Positions 26,539 through 35,360 of a DNA stretch of 64,000 bases are shown in pieces. The position numbers were made by a program, and so were the translations under genes. Under the pieces are notes generated by a model that was given only the letters and a program-made list of their open reading frames with translations, ran no database searches and had not been told where the DNA came from. This stretch comes from Flavobacteriales bacterium (lineage in GTDB: Bacteria > Bacteroidota > Bacteroidia > Flavobacteriales > CAJXXR01). Numbering within the stretch: the stretch's first letter is position 1; the number at the start of each line of letters is the position of its first letter. The stretch lies in assembly GCA_025210805.1 (NCBI GenBank), contig JAOAQX010000006.1, forward strand, positions 124,001 to 188,000, written 5' to 3'.

Positions 26539-27138
26539 TTAAAAAGGCAATTTGGTTTGCTTGCTAAGTAGTTTAAAAGTTTTCCGATGGTATGGCGAAG
26601 CTCCGAATTTTTCTATGGCTTCACGATGTTTTTTTGTTGGATAACCTTTGTTAGCCTTCCAATCGTATTCAGGATGGCTTAAATGGTATTTTTCCATAAG
26701 TAAATCTCGCTCTGTTTTTGCAAAAATAGAAGCGGCAGCTATACTCATAAATTTTGCATCTCCCTTCACGATACAATGATGCTCAATATCTTTGTAGGTA
26801 TTAAAACGATTTCCATCTACTAAAATTCTATCAAAGTTTTCTTTCAATTCATCGAGTGCACGATGCATTGCCAAAAAAGAAGCTTGCAGAATATTAATTT
26901 CATCAATTTCAGTTTCAGAAACAATTCCTACTCCATAAAAATAACCTTGCTCTATCATTTTTTCCCGAGCTTCCATTCTTTTTTTATGACTCATTTTTTT
27001 TGAGTCATTAAGCTCAGTAATTATTTTATTTTCGGGTATAATGACTGCTGCGGCCACCACTGGACCTGCCAAACAACCTCTACCTGCTTCATCACATCCT
27101 ACCTCTATGCCTTCTTCTTTGTATTTATTTTGCAACAT
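26539..27138 (-). CDS. rnhB: ribonuclease HII
   Basis: Cuts RNA in RNA-DNA hybrids and removes single ribonucleotides from DNA. It is 199 residues, the usual size. The catalytic signature is GCDEAGRGCLAGPVVAAAV, followed by LNDSKKMS, ILVDGNRF, IVKGDAKFMSIAAASIFAK and the C-terminal KKHREAIEKFGASPYHR. The four acidic metal ligands are intact. Its start overlaps the end of the glycosyltransferase gene by 14 bases, so it is translated from that transcript. Confidence 0.96.
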   Translation of the reverse strand: MLQNKYKEEGIEVGCDEAGRGCLAGPVVAAAVIIPENKIITELNDSKKMSHKKRMEAREKMIEQGYFYGVGIVSETEIDEINILQASFLAMHRALDELKENFDRILVDGNRFNTYKDIEHHCIVKGDAKFMSIAAASIFAKTERDLLMEKYHLSHPEYDWKANKGYPTKKHREAIEKFGASPYHRKTFKLLSKQTKLPF

Positions 27139-28246
27139 AATCTATGGCTTTACTAATATTTAGGGCTACTTTTTCCCAAGTAAAAAATTGGGCTCTAGCC
27201 AAGCCTTTTTCTACTAAATCTTCTTGTCTCTTAGAATCTAAAATGTCTGAATATGCCTTTTTTATTGCTTCTTTATTTTCTGGATCAACTAACAAACCTG
27301 CATCCTTCACAATTTCGGGCATACAACTATTATTTGCTGCTAAAACTGGACACCCACAAGCCATCGCTTCCACAAGAGGAAGTCCAAATCCTTCATAGGT
27401 AGAAAGGTTCACCAATGCTTCAGCTCCATTGAGCAATTCTATCAATACTTCATCTGTTTGTCTGCCCAAAAAAAGAAGGTCTTTTTTATGCGAAACTGAG
27501 TTGAATAACGTCTCTAATTCTCGATCAGAAAACATGGGTTTTCCCACAATCAAGAATTTCATGGAAGAGCCTGTTTCTGTTTTAAATTCATCAAACGCTA
27601 AAACGGTTTTACTGATATTTTTCCGTTTGCTTATGGCTCCTACAAACAAAAAAAATGGTTGAGAATCTGTATATTTTCTCTGTATTTCTCTTTTGGATAT
27701 TTGGGCTAATTGTTTAAAATTCTTTGAAACACCATTATAACAAACTTGGATTTTGTCTTTCTCTAATCCATAAACTTCTTGAATCTCTTTTGCCGAAAAT
27801 TCTGAAACGGTAAGGACCAAATCTGATCGATGCGCAAACTTTGGGAAATTTCTTCTCAAATAATAACCATTCCACCCTTTTAAAAGAGATCTATTCCTAA
27901 GAAAATTAACATCATGTTGCACACTAATTTGCTTAGTAGTGGTAAAATGACAGACATAGGACTCTGGAGAAAAGAAGAGGTCTATTTCATATTTCTTCAA
28001 GACTCTTGGGAGTTGAAATTGAAACCAAATATCCCAAAGAACAGGATGAACTGCTGGTGGACCAAATACTACAGGAGTAATATTTTCTGCAAAGATAAAT
28101 TCTGGATCATAAGCCCTGTCAAAGAAAAAGAAAAAATGATCTTCTTGTCTGATTTTCACCAGCTCTTGAAGACTCTCAAAGGTAAATCTTCCGATACCTT
28201 CTATCCTATTTTTCAGCAATAATCTTACGTTGACACCAATATTCAT
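27125..28246 (-). CDS. glycosyltransferase family 4 (GT-B fold) protein
   Basis: A 373-residue cytoplasmic or membrane-associated sugar transferase. The C-terminal half carries the family signature LFVGAISKRKNIS, LLFLGRQTDEVL, NLSTYEGFGLPLVEAMACGCPVL and AGLLVDPEN; the glutamate of EGFGLP contacts the nucleotide sugar. The N-terminal half begins IGVNVRLLLKNRIEGIGRF, typical of group 1 mannosyl- or rhamnosyltransferases. It is likely involved in surface polysaccharide assembly, in line with the divergently oriented flippase gene. A promoter box lies at 28262-28269. Confidence 0.9.
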   Translation of the reverse strand: MNIGVNVRLLLKNRIEGIGRFTFESLQELVKIRQEDHFFFFFDRAYDPEFIFAENITPVVFGPPAVHPVLWDIWFQFQLPRVLKKYEIDLFFSPESYVCHFTTTKQISVQHDVNFLRNRSLLKGWNGYYLRRNFPKFAHRSDLVLTVSEFSAKEIQEVYGLEKDKIQVCYNGVSKNFKQLAQISKREIQRKYTDSQPFFLFVGAISKRKNISKTVLAFDEFKTETGSSMKFLIVGKPMFSDRELETLFNSVSHKKDLLFLGRQTDEVLIELLNGAEALVNLSTYEGFGLPLVEAMACGCPVLAANNSCMPEIVKDAGLLVDPENKEAIKKAYSDILDSKRQEDLVEKGLARAQFFTWEKVALNISKAIDYVAK

Positions 28247-28261
28247 TTTACAAAATTAAAT

Positions 28262-28269
28262 CAAATATA
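28262..28269 (-). promoter_or_regulatory. -7 promoter box TATATTTG of the glycosyltransferase-rnhB operon
   Basis: Exact TAnnTTTG match on the minus strand, 15 bases before the start codon of the glycosyltransferase gene. Confidence 0.55.
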
Positions 28270-28363
28270 TTGCTTGATTCATACGAATTATGTTTTTTTG
28301 TCGTTTCATTGATACTTGTATTTCTGATTTCAAAATCTTTTAGATTTTGAAAAAGAAAATAAG

Positions 28364-28498
28364 ACCATTTATGGTGTTAATTTACCCTCCGGTATTATGC
28401 CGATACATTGCGAAAGCTCTATTATGAATGAAATGAAGTAGTGAGTATTGAACAAGTAGTTGTATCAGTGAGTAATTTAGCACGTAATCGGTATAAGA
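28364..28498 (+). repeat. dispersed intergenic repeat, copy B (longest)
   Basis: About 135 bases from ACCATTTATGGTGTTAATTTACC through CGGTATTATGCCGATACATTGCGAAAGC, ATGAATGAAATGAAGTAGTGAG and AACAAGTAGTTGTATCAGTGAG to TAATCGGTATAAG. It is the reference copy for the family and lies just before the flippase gene. Confidence 0.8.
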
Positions 28499-28519
28499 TA
28501 AAAATTTAGCACCAAACGT

Positions 28520-29965
28520 ATGCAAAGGAAGTTTTTGATTAACCTTGGTTTTCTGCTTTTTCTCAATTTTTTGATCAAGCCATTCTATATTCTTGGAATT
28601 GATGCGGAAATGATCAATGCAGTGGGAACAGAATCTTATGGAACTTACTTTGCGGTGTTTAATTTTTCTTATTTACTTCAAATAATTCTCGATCTAGGAA
28701 TTAATAGCTATAACACTCAGCATATTTCTCGTCACCATTCACTTATGGGAAAATATTTTAGCCATTTAATTGGGGTTAAATTGATGTTGGTGCTCGTTTA
28801 TCTGATGTTCACACTAGGGCTAGGTTTACTTTGGGGTTACCAAGAGCTGGAATTAAAAATGCTACTTTGGTTGGGTATTAATCAATCTCTTATGGCATTG
28901 ATTCTTTATTTGCGATCTAATATTGCTGGTTTGCAAATTTTTTGGCTAGACAGTGTTATTTCTGTTTTGGATAAACTCCTTCTTATTTTCTTTGCAGCGT
29001 ATTTATTATGGGGTGAAGCTTTTCCGAAACCTTTAGATATTATGTGGTTTATTTATGCCCAAACTTTGGCTTTTGGTACTTCTTTTTTGTTTGCTTTGTT
29101 TTGGGTTTGGAAAAAATCTGCTTTTGTTCTTCCACGTTGGAATAAGCTAATCACTCTTGCTATTCTCAAAAAGAGTTATCCTTTTGCATTATTAGTTTTA
29201 CTAATGACTTTTTACTATAAAAGTGATACCATCATGCTAGAAAAAATGCTTCCCGATGGCACGCTTCAATCGGGTTATTATGCACAAGCATATCGTTTTT
29301 TTGAGGCAGGAAATATGGTTGCTTATCTTTTTGCCACTCTTTTGTTACCAATGTTTTCAAAGCTTTTGGCAAAGAACGAAAGTATTCATTCCTTAGTGAA
29401 AATTTCTTTTCAGGTATTGTTTCCTATCTCCATTCTAGTAGCAACTGCTGCTTTGTTTTTCGGAAATGAGATTATGCAATGGAAATATGAGGATTTACAT
29501 GAACATTCTTCGCATATTCTTGCTGTTCTGATGTTTTGTTTTGTGTTTATTTCCACCACTTATATTTTTGGGACTTTGCTTACCGCAAATGGAAATGTTA
29601 AATTACTCAATATTCTTTCGCTCTCTGCTTTGGTGATCAACATTGTTCTTAATCTTATTTGTATTCCAAAATGGCAAGCCTTGGGCTCTGCAATTGCCAG
29701 TTTAATCACGCAAATTTTTGTTTCTGTTGTACAAATCATTTTTTCACTTAAACATTTTAAGATTGAAGTGTCTCTAGCCTATTATTTCCGTATCATCACC
29801 TTCGTTTTAGTGGTTTTGGCTTTTGGGTTTTTATCTACCTCATTGAGCTCTTTATGGTTACTAAATCTCTCCATTTTCCTTGGTGTTTCTCTCTTTTTGG
29901 CTTATGCCACAAAAGCGATTCCATTTAAAAACATGTTGGATATTGTAAAAGATCGATCGAGCTAA
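28520..29965 (+). CDS. oligosaccharide flippase family protein (Wzx/MATE-like)
   Basis: A 481-residue inner-membrane protein with about 12-14 hydrophobic helices and few charges. The pattern of paired helices, the first motif NAVGTESYGTYFAVFNFSYL and the glycine-rich helix starts are typical of polysaccharide biosynthesis flippases that move lipid-linked sugars across the membrane. With the divergent glycosyltransferase it suggests a surface glycan function; no wider polysaccharide cluster is in the window. The upstream gap contains repeat copy B and no TAnnTTTG box. The exact substrate is unknown. Confidence 0.82.
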   Translation: MQRKFLINLGFLLFLNFLIKPFYILGIDAEMINAVGTESYGTYFAVFNFSYLLQIILDLGINSYNTQHISRHHSLMGKYFSHLIGVKLMLVLVYLMFTLGLGLLWGYQELELKMLLWLGINQSLMALILYLRSNIAGLQIFWLDSVISVLDKLLLIFFAAYLLWGEAFPKPLDIMWFIYAQTLAFGTSFLFALFWVWKKSAFVLPRWNKLITLAILKKSYPFALLVLLMTFYYKSDTIMLEKMLPDGTLQSGYYAQAYRFFEAGNMVAYLFATLLLPMFSKLLAKNESIHSLVKISFQVLFPISILVATAALFFGNEIMQWKYEDLHEHSSHILAVLMFCFVFISTTYIFGTLLTANGNVKLLNILSLSALVINIVLNLICIPKWQALGSAIASLITQIFVSVVQIIFSLKHFKIEVSLAYYFRIITFVLVVLAFGFLSTSLSSLWLLNLSIFLGVSLFLAYATKAIPFKNMLDIVKDRSS

Positions 29966-30005
29966 CAGACTGTTTTGAAATATTGTATATATTCGTTTCA
30001 AAAAT

Positions 30006-30117
30006 AATTATACTGATTACTAGTTCAACACTCATTGACCTCATTTTATTCATCAATTAGTTTTCAGCAATGTATCGGTATAATACTATAAGCGTAAATG
30101 ATCACTATAAATCGTAT
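30006..30117 (-). repeat. dispersed intergenic repeat, copy D (reverse orientation)
   Basis: Read on the plus strand it runs ATACTGATTACTAGTTCAACACTC, CCTCATTTTATTCATCAATTAG, CAGCAATGTATCGGTATAATAC, GTAAATGATCACTATAAAT. This is the reverse complement of copy B with scattered changes. It fills the gap between the flippase and the lipoprotein gene. Confidence 0.75.
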
Positions 30118-30120
30118 TAG

Positions 30121-30825
30121 ATGAAATTAAAAATTGTATTCCCCATTCTTTTAGCCTTCCTCAGTATTTCTTGTACCGAAACCATTGAAATTCCCTATAA
30201 AGAGACAAAATTGGAAGGAATAGGAACTGTAAAATGGGCAAAACTCTCTCAAAGGGTTAATAAAAAAGGTGAAGTAGAATGTAAAAATTATTTTAGCACT
30301 AATACAGTAAAGAATGAAATTTTTGACTGCTACGGATGCACTAAACAGGCTCTCGTAAGTCAGTTATTCACACATCCCATGGCGTTGATAGAGGTGAAAA
30401 ACAAGAAAGATCTTGAATACTTCAATTATGAAATTAGCCTAGAATCTAAAGAGCATATCAAAGAACTAAGAAAATATGTTCTGGATAAAATAGATTCAAA
30501 AGTTTATAGAGAAAAACGTTCTAAAAAAACCTATTTTCTTACTCACAAATCACCTCAGGTTTCTGACTCCAAGACAAAATGTTCTAGTTCAGGATCAAGC
30601 AATGTAATCACTATCAAGCATTGTAGTCCAAAAGAAATATCGAAATTACTAAGCTCTTATACCAGAACACTATTTTTTCATGCTACTGATAGTGTTTCTA
30701 AACACTCTCTAGAATTACCTTGGACACAAAATTTTTCGACACTCGAAACTGCTTTGGAAAAAGAAGGCTGGAATATTAAGGAAACTCAAAAAGAATGGGA
30801 ATATTTGGTGGTAGAACAACGTTAG
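30121..30825 (+). CDS. hypothetical lipoprotein
   Basis: A 234-residue protein I do not recognise. The signal peptide and lipobox MKLKIVFPILLAFLSISCTE predict lipid attachment at Cys18. The mature part has a conserved-looking pair of cysteines in NEIFDCYGCTKQ (about residue 65) and two more in KCSSSGSS and IKHCSPKE, which could form disulfides. The rest is lysine- and glutamate-rich. It has its own terminator (30850-30897). It does not clearly belong with the flippase, because a repeat copy separates them. Confidence 0.7.
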   Translation: MKLKIVFPILLAFLSISCTETIEIPYKETKLEGIGTVKWAKLSQRVNKKGEVECKNYFSTNTVKNEIFDCYGCTKQALVSQLFTHPMALIEVKNKKDLEYFNYEISLESKEHIKELRKYVLDKIDSKVYREKRSKKTYFLTHKSPQVSDSKTKCSSSGSSNVITIKHCSPKEISKLLSSYTRTLFFHATDSVSKHSLELPWTQNFSTLETALEKEGWNIKETQKEWEYLVVEQR

Positions 30826-30849
30826 ATACCAAATAGAAATGGAATTTTA

Positions 30850-30897
30850 AAACAAAACCCTCAAAAGTCGAATATCGATTTCTGAGGGTTTTGTTTT
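30850..30897. terminator. terminator between the lipoprotein gene and paaD
   Basis: A 13-base perfect stem AACAAAACCCTCA / TGAGGGTTTTGTT, followed by TTT, between convergent genes. Confidence 0.8.
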
Positions 30898-30945
30898 AGC
30901 TTATAAACAAGACACAAGTGTCTCATACCGATTATATCATTTACT

Positions 30946-31443
30946 CTAAATACATTTGAAATAATCAAAAGGTTCTAAGCAATCATCACATTTATATAAG
31001 GCTTTGCAAGCTGTAGAGCCAAATTGACTGATCATTTCTGTACTTTGTGAATGACAATGCGGACACTCTATAGTTTTGTGCTCTTTGAGAAGGAATCCTT
31101 TATTTGGAGATCCAACAGGAGGAGCAATTCCATATTCTTTTAGTGCAACTCTTCCTTTTTCACTAAGCCAATCTGTAGTCCAAGCAGGATGAAGAACGGT
31201 TTTTATTTCCGCTAACTGCAAATCTGCTTCTTTCATTACAGCACGAATATCACGCTCAATAAAATCCATTGCGGGACAACCAGAATAAGTAGGTGTAATC
31301 GTAATGATAAATGCACCCTTATTGTTTTTTTCTACTGCTCGAACAATTCCTAAATCCACAATAGATAAAACAGGAACTTCTGGATCCCTCACGGCTTCCA
31401 GTAGTTCCATAATGGTATTTTGATAATCTGGAATAGAAATCAT
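30946..31443 (-). CDS. paaD: phenylacetyl-CoA epoxidase assembly protein PaaD
   Basis: Accessory protein of the multicomponent phenylacetyl-CoA epoxidase, thought to help metal-centre maturation. It is 165 residues: a DUF59-type domain (PDYQNTIMELLEAVRDPEVP, TPTYSGCPAMDFIE) followed by the PaaD-specific zinc segment with CPHC and CDDC pairs near the C-terminus. It is the last gene of the paaABCD row, 12 bases after paaC. Usually paaE, the reductase gene, would be near; here the strand switches after paaD. Confidence 0.93.
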   Translation of the reverse strand: MISIPDYQNTIMELLEAVRDPEVPVLSIVDLGIVRAVEKNNKGAFIITITPTYSGCPAMDFIERDIRAVMKEADLQLAEIKTVLHPAWTTDWLSEKGRVALKEYGIAPPVGSPNKGFLLKEHKTIECPHCHSQSTEMISQFGSTACKALYKCDDCLEPFDYFKCI

Positions 31444-31455
31444 GGTTTGTGTAGA

Positions 31456-32217
31456 TTACCAGTTTGCGTTTGGAATAGTTCTTTGCATATATTGCAACTC
31501 AGACAAAACATGTCCAAGATACTCTGTATGAACTCCATTTCTTCCACCTTTCATAATATCATAAGCTTCTGACGGAAGTTCAAGTGTAGCTTCAGCAATT
31601 TGTTCTTTTACAAAAGCCATCCATTGATCTTTTATTGGTTCCATATTTGGAACAATTCCTTCTTTTTGAAGTGTTTCTTCTATTTCATCAGTTTCAAAAA
31701 GCTCTCCCGAAAAAATCCAAATATCATTTAGGGCATTTTGCACTTTTTCATGACTTTCTTCCGTTCCATCTCCAAGTCTTTTCATCCATCCTGAAGAGAA
31801 TCTCAAATGATAAGTAACTTCTTTTAAAGACTTTGTAGCAAAAGCTGAAAGAAATTCATTTGTACTGTTTTCTAATGCTTGATAATAGAAATAGTAGAAT
31901 GCATCAAAGAGAAATTGACGAGCAATTGTGTCTCCAAAGTGTCCATTTGGCTGCTCTGAGATTAAGCAGTTTCTAAATTCTCTTTCTGTTCTGAGAAAAG
32001 GAAGATCATCTTCGGTTTTTCCTTTACCTTCTACCTTTACGGCTTCTTGGTATAATGAACGAGCTTGCCCTAAAAAGTCCAAAGAAGTATTGATCAATGC
32101 AATATCTTCCTCTAGAACAGGTCCTTTACCGCACCACTCACTCATTTTATGCCCAATAATCAATTGATTATCAGCTTGTCTCACCAAGTATTCGAATAAA
32201 TTATTTTTTTCTGCCAT
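31456..32217 (-). CDS. paaC: phenylacetyl-CoA epoxidase structural subunit PaaC
   Basis: Structural ferritin-like subunit that pairs with catalytic PaaA in the epoxidase that activates the aromatic ring of phenylacetyl-CoA. It is 253 residues, the expected size. Family marks are ADNQLIIGHKMSEWCGKGPVLEED, NTSLDFLGQARSLY, FLRTEREFRN and the C-terminal GRNGVHTEYLGHVLSELQYM. It lies nine bases after paaB in the operon. Confidence 0.95.
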   Translation of the reverse strand: MAEKNNLFEYLVRQADNQLIIGHKMSEWCGKGPVLEEDIALINTSLDFLGQARSLYQEAVKVEGKGKTEDDLPFLRTEREFRNCLISEQPNGHFGDTIARQFLFDAFYYFYYQALENSTNEFLSAFATKSLKEVTYHLRFSSGWMKRLGDGTEESHEKVQNALNDIWIFSGELFETDEIEETLQKEGIVPNMEPIKDQWMAFVKEQIAEATLELPSEAYDIMKGGRNGVHTEYLGHVLSELQYMQRTIPNANW

Positions 32218-32226
32218 AGTTTTTTT

Positions 32227-32517
32227 CTAAATATTTTCTACTCCATCTGGAATGTGGTAAAACGTAGGATGGCGATAAACTTTGTCGTTGGCAGGATCAA
32301 AAAGTGGTCCTTTTTCATCTGGTGACGAAGCAACAATATTTTCTGATTTTACAACCCAAAGTGAAACCCCTTCTTGACGACGTGTGTAAACGTCTCTGGC
32401 ATTTTCTATTGCCATTTTTTCATCGGCAGCTAAGATACTTCCAGCATGTTTGTGGTGAAGTCCGTTTTTACTTCTGATAAAAACCTCCCAAAGAGGCCAT
32501 TCTGTATTATTTGACAT
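32227..32517 (-). CDS. paaB: phenylacetyl-CoA epoxidase subunit PaaB
   Basis: A small 96-residue bridging subunit of the phenylacetyl-CoA epoxidase. Marks are WPLWEVFIRSKNGLHHKHAGS, the Asp/Arg stretch ENARDVYTRRQEGVSLWVV and the tail DKVYRHPTFYHIPDGVENI. It lies between paaA (41-base gap) and paaC (nine-base gap). Confidence 0.95.
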   Translation of the reverse strand: MSNNTEWPLWEVFIRSKNGLHHKHAGSILAADEKMAIENARDVYTRRQEGVSLWVVKSENIVASSPDEKGPLFDPANDKVYRHPTFYHIPDGVENI

Positions 32518-32558
32518 GATTTTTTCTTTTTTTGTGATTGGTAATTTAGCTAGGATTA

Positions 32559-33482
32559 TTAATTATGCTTTTCCGCATAGGCTAATGCTGCTTTTCTTAC
32601 CCATTCTCCTTCTGTTTCGGCTTTTCTTCTGGCACGGATTCTATCTCTGTTACACAGTCCGTTTCCTTTGATAACTTGGTAGAATTCTTCCCAATCTATT
32701 GGGCTATGATCATATTGATTTTCTTCTTCATTCCATTTAAGATTTTCATCAGGAACGGTAAGACCTAGGAATTCTGCTTGTGGAATTGTTTTAGTGATAA
32801 ACTCTTCACGTAGTTCGTCATTTGTTTGACGTTTAATTCTCCATTTCATAGACTGAGCTGTATTTGGAGAATCTTTATCAGAGGGTCCAAACATCATTAA
32901 AGAAGGCCACCACCAACGGTTTAAGGCATCTTGTGCCATAGCTTTTTGCTCAGGAGTCCCTTGTGCTAAAGTAGCAATGATATCATATCCTTGTCTTTGG
33001 TGAAAAGATTCTTCTTTACAAATTCTCACCATAGCTCTAGCATAGGGTCCATAGGACGTTCTACAAAGAGACACTTGGTTTTGAATAGCTGCACCATCTA
33101 CTAACCAACCTACGGCTCCAATATCTGCCCAAGTCAATGTTGGGTAATTAAAAATACTTGAGTACTTTGCTTTTCCTTCCAATAGTGCATCTACGGTTTC
33201 TTGTCTTGAGGTTCCAAGTGTTTCCACTGCACTATACAAATAAAGTCCATGTCCAGCTTCATCTTGAATTTTTGCAAGAAGTGCCAATTTTCTTTTCAAC
33301 GAAGGTGCACGGGTAATCCAATTCCCTTCTGGTAGCATTCCTACTACTTCAGAATGTGCATGTTGAGACATTTGGCGAACCAATGTTTTTCTATACGCTT
33401 CAGGCATCCAGTCTTTTGGTTCTATCTTCTCCTCACGGTCTATTCTTTGTTGAAACTTTTCTAATAATTCTGTTTCACTCAT
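32559..33482 (-). CDS. paaA: phenylacetyl-CoA epoxidase catalytic subunit PaaA
   Basis: Di-iron oxygenase subunit that epoxidises phenylacetyl-CoA using oxygen and electrons from a reductase. I chose the ATG at 33482 ([14 protein letters not shown], 307 residues), since the longer frame adds 19 lysine-rich residues not typical of PaaA. Di-iron ligands lie in [16 protein letters not shown] and [14 protein letters not shown]; the C-terminal [20 protein letters not shown] is characteristic. First gene of the paaABCD operon. No exact TAnnTTTG box was seen upstream. Confidence 0.95.
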   Translation of the reverse strand: MSETELLEKFQQRIDREEKIEPKDWMPEAYRKTLVRQMSQHAHSEVVGMLPEGNWITRAPSLKRKLALLAKIQDEAGHGLYLYSAVETLGTSRQETVDALLEGKAKYSSIFNYPTLTWADIGAVGWLVDGAAIQNQVSLCRTSYGPYARAMVRICKEESFHQRQGYDIIATLAQGTPEQKAMAQDALNRWWWPSLMMFGPSDKDSPNTAQSMKWRIKRQTNDELREEFITKTIPQAEFLGLTVPDENLKWNEEENQYDHSPIDWEEFYQVIKGNGLCNRDRIRARRKAETEGEWVRKAALAYAEKHN

Positions 33483-33803
33483 TTGAATTGATTTTTCAGG
33501 TTTTCTAATGGTTTTTCTTTCTTTTTTCCTATAAATCAATTGATTTGTGGATAAAAAAAAGGAAAGTTAAAACCGGCTCGGTATAAAGTTACTAGAAATA
33601 ATAAATACTTGTGATAGTAAAATAGATAAAGCTTTGTTTACTAATATAATGACTAAAGATTCACAAAATTTAATCTTTCTATGTTTATTGCCCTAAAATT
33701 AAGGTCTTTTGTGCAAATATTATTTGATAATTATCATATTGTAAATCAAAAAAGCCATCAGCTTAGTCAAGCTGATGGCTTTTATTTATTTTTTTGAAGG
33801 TAA
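33483..33803. other. intergenic region upstream of paaA
   Basis: About 320 AT-rich bases without a credible gene. It should contain the paa promoter (near matches TAACTTTC and TAACTTTA on the minus strand only) and, at its right end, the terminator 33747-33784 of the neighbouring secreted-protein gene. Confidence 0.6.
33747..33784 (-). terminator. rho-independent terminator after the small secreted protein gene
   Basis: Perfect stem AAAAGCCATCAGCTT / AAGCTGATGGCTTTT with a four-base loop; on the minus strand a run of T follows. Confidence 0.9.
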
Positions 33804-34373
33804 TTAGTGAGAAGAGTAAATTTTCTCTACTGATGATTTTCCACCTTCATACTCTTTCTTTACGATAAAGAACCCTTTACCAATTGGCTCTTTTACTTCT
33901 CTACCCATTAAGTCATAATATTTAGTATGTAATAACTCTGCTTGAGCTTCTAATTCAGATATGTTTAATTTATCTCCTACACCTAATGTTTTTGAAAAAG
34001 TACAATATGCAGGATTCTCTGTATTCATTCCGTCTTTAAGCTTTAAGCTTATCGTAACAAATTCCAAAGCCGTATTTTTTACTTTTATTTTTGCGGTAAA
34101 TGTTTTTGTATCTCCAGCGTTAATAGGAACACAAACTTCGTTTGCAATAACAAATTCAACGTCTGCATCAGATTCTGCCTTTAACCAATAATTACAAACG
34201 CTTAGCATTTCTGTCTTATTGTTTTTTACGTCAATTTTCACTGTATATTCACCAGCGTTTGAACCTGCTACAACTGGTTGAAAAGTTGTCTCAAGGTTTT
34301 TACATTCACTCCACTCTTGTCCGAATGAAATAAAAGAAATCATTGCAAAAATAGATAGTAGAAGTTTTTTCAT
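33804..34373 (-). CDS. secreted protein with a sorting-domain-like C-terminus
   Basis: A 189-residue protein with a signal peptide (MKKLLLSIFAMISFISFGQ). The middle is a beta-rich domain with four cysteines (ECKN, VCNYWL, EVCVPINAGD, AYCTF) and resembles a CARDB-like or Ig-like fold: NAGEYTVKIDVKN, TKTFTAKIKVKNT. The end, YYDLMGREVKEPIGKGFFIVKK, resembles a short T9SS type A sorting domain, so it may be a T9SS cargo; the match is by eye. It has its own promoter box (34400-34407) and terminator. Confidence 0.7.
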   Translation of the reverse strand: MKKLLLSIFAMISFISFGQEWSECKNLETTFQPVVAGSNAGEYTVKIDVKNNKTEMLSVCNYWLKAESDADVEFVIANEVCVPINAGDTKTFTAKIKVKNTALEFVTISLKLKDGMNTENPAYCTFSKTLGVGDKLNISELEAQAELLHTKYYDLMGREVKEPIGKGFFIVKKEYEGGKSSVEKIYSSH

Positions 34374-34399
34374 AATTAATGATTTAAAGGTCTAGTTAC

Positions 34400-34407
34400 C
34401 AAAGATA
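34400..34407 (-). promoter_or_regulatory. -7 promoter box TATCTTTG of the small secreted protein gene
   Basis: Exact TAnnTTTG match on the minus strand, 26 bases before the start codon. Confidence 0.6.
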
Positions 34408-34488
34408 GTAAATATATTTTGGGCTAAGAAATCTTTTTATTGTAAATTCAGGTAAAAGAACCCGTGTTTTATTGTTAATGATTGTTAA

Positions 34489-35349
34489 TTATCTAAATAT
34501 CCAATCAAACTTTTTTGGTTTTGGGATGCTCAGACTTATTTTTTCATTCCAAATAGGATGCTGAAAGGTTATATTATTAGCAAAGAGAAAAAGCCCTTTA
34601 TCTTGCGGGGTTTTCTTGGCATTATAGAGCTTATCACCCGCTATAGGGGTTTCATTTTCTGCACAGTGAATACGGAGTTGGTGTGTTCTGCCTGTAAAAG
34701 GTGTTAATTCCAATAAATGCAAAGGTCCCCATTTTCTGGACTCGGCACTTTTTAAAACCTTAAAACCACTTTTGCTTGCTTTATTTTCAATTGCCCTTTC
34801 CCAAAATCCTTCCTGTTTAGTAAAATTACCTTGTACAACTGCCAGATATTTTTTTTCAATTGTCTTATTTTCAAAAGATTTTGAGAAATAATCTCTCACC
34901 TTTTTAGTTTTTGAAATAATGAGAAGACCAGCTGTTAACTTATCTAATCGGTGGCAAGGCTGAAATGAATCTTGAAATGCCATAATTCTACTCCTTTTCA
35001 GGTTGCATGGTAAAGCATTTTCTATTGTTTTATAATAATTTCCAGAAACAGGAAATCCTGCTGGTTTCTGCACGACTGCTAAATATTCGTCTTCGTAAAT
35101 TACCGATATTTCAAGGGGAAAAATCTTCGCTAGTTTTGAATTTTTCCATTCTATTTCTACCCAATCGTTGGGATTTATTAAAGTAGCCGTTCTTGCGATG
35201 TTTCCATTCACTTGCACTTGATTTTTCTTAATCAATTTTTTCCATTGACTTTTGGAAACCACTTGAGGAATGAGGGTAATATCCAATTCAGACAATCGGA
35301 TGGTTTTCTCTATATGAGGAATTTGAAATTTTTGAATATCACTAGACAT
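34489..35349 (-). CDS. RluA-family pseudouridine synthase
   Basis: Isomerises uridine to pseudouridine in rRNA or tRNA. It is 286 residues. An N-terminal S4-like RNA-binding part (SQWKKLIKKNQVQVNG) is followed by the catalytic domain with CHRLDKLTAGLLIISKT (catalytic aspartate in HRLD), EKKYLAVVQG and the RTHQLRIHCAENETPIAGDKLY motif. The RNA target cannot be read from the sequence. It lies 11 bases after holA and is likely the last gene of the mlaD-to-holA operon. Confidence 0.9.
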   Translation of the reverse strand: MSSDIQKFQIPHIEKTIRLSELDITLIPQVVSKSQWKKLIKKNQVQVNGNIARTATLINPNDWVEIEWKNSKLAKIFPLEISVIYEDEYLAVVQKPAGFPVSGNYYKTIENALPCNLKRSRIMAFQDSFQPCHRLDKLTAGLLIISKTKKVRDYFSKSFENKTIEKKYLAVVQGNFTKQEGFWERAIENKASKSGFKVLKSAESRKWGPLHLLELTPFTGRTHQLRIHCAENETPIAGDKLYNAKKTPQDKGLFLFANNITFQHPIWNEKISLSIPKPKKFDWIFR

Positions 35350-35360
35350 TGGGAAGATGA

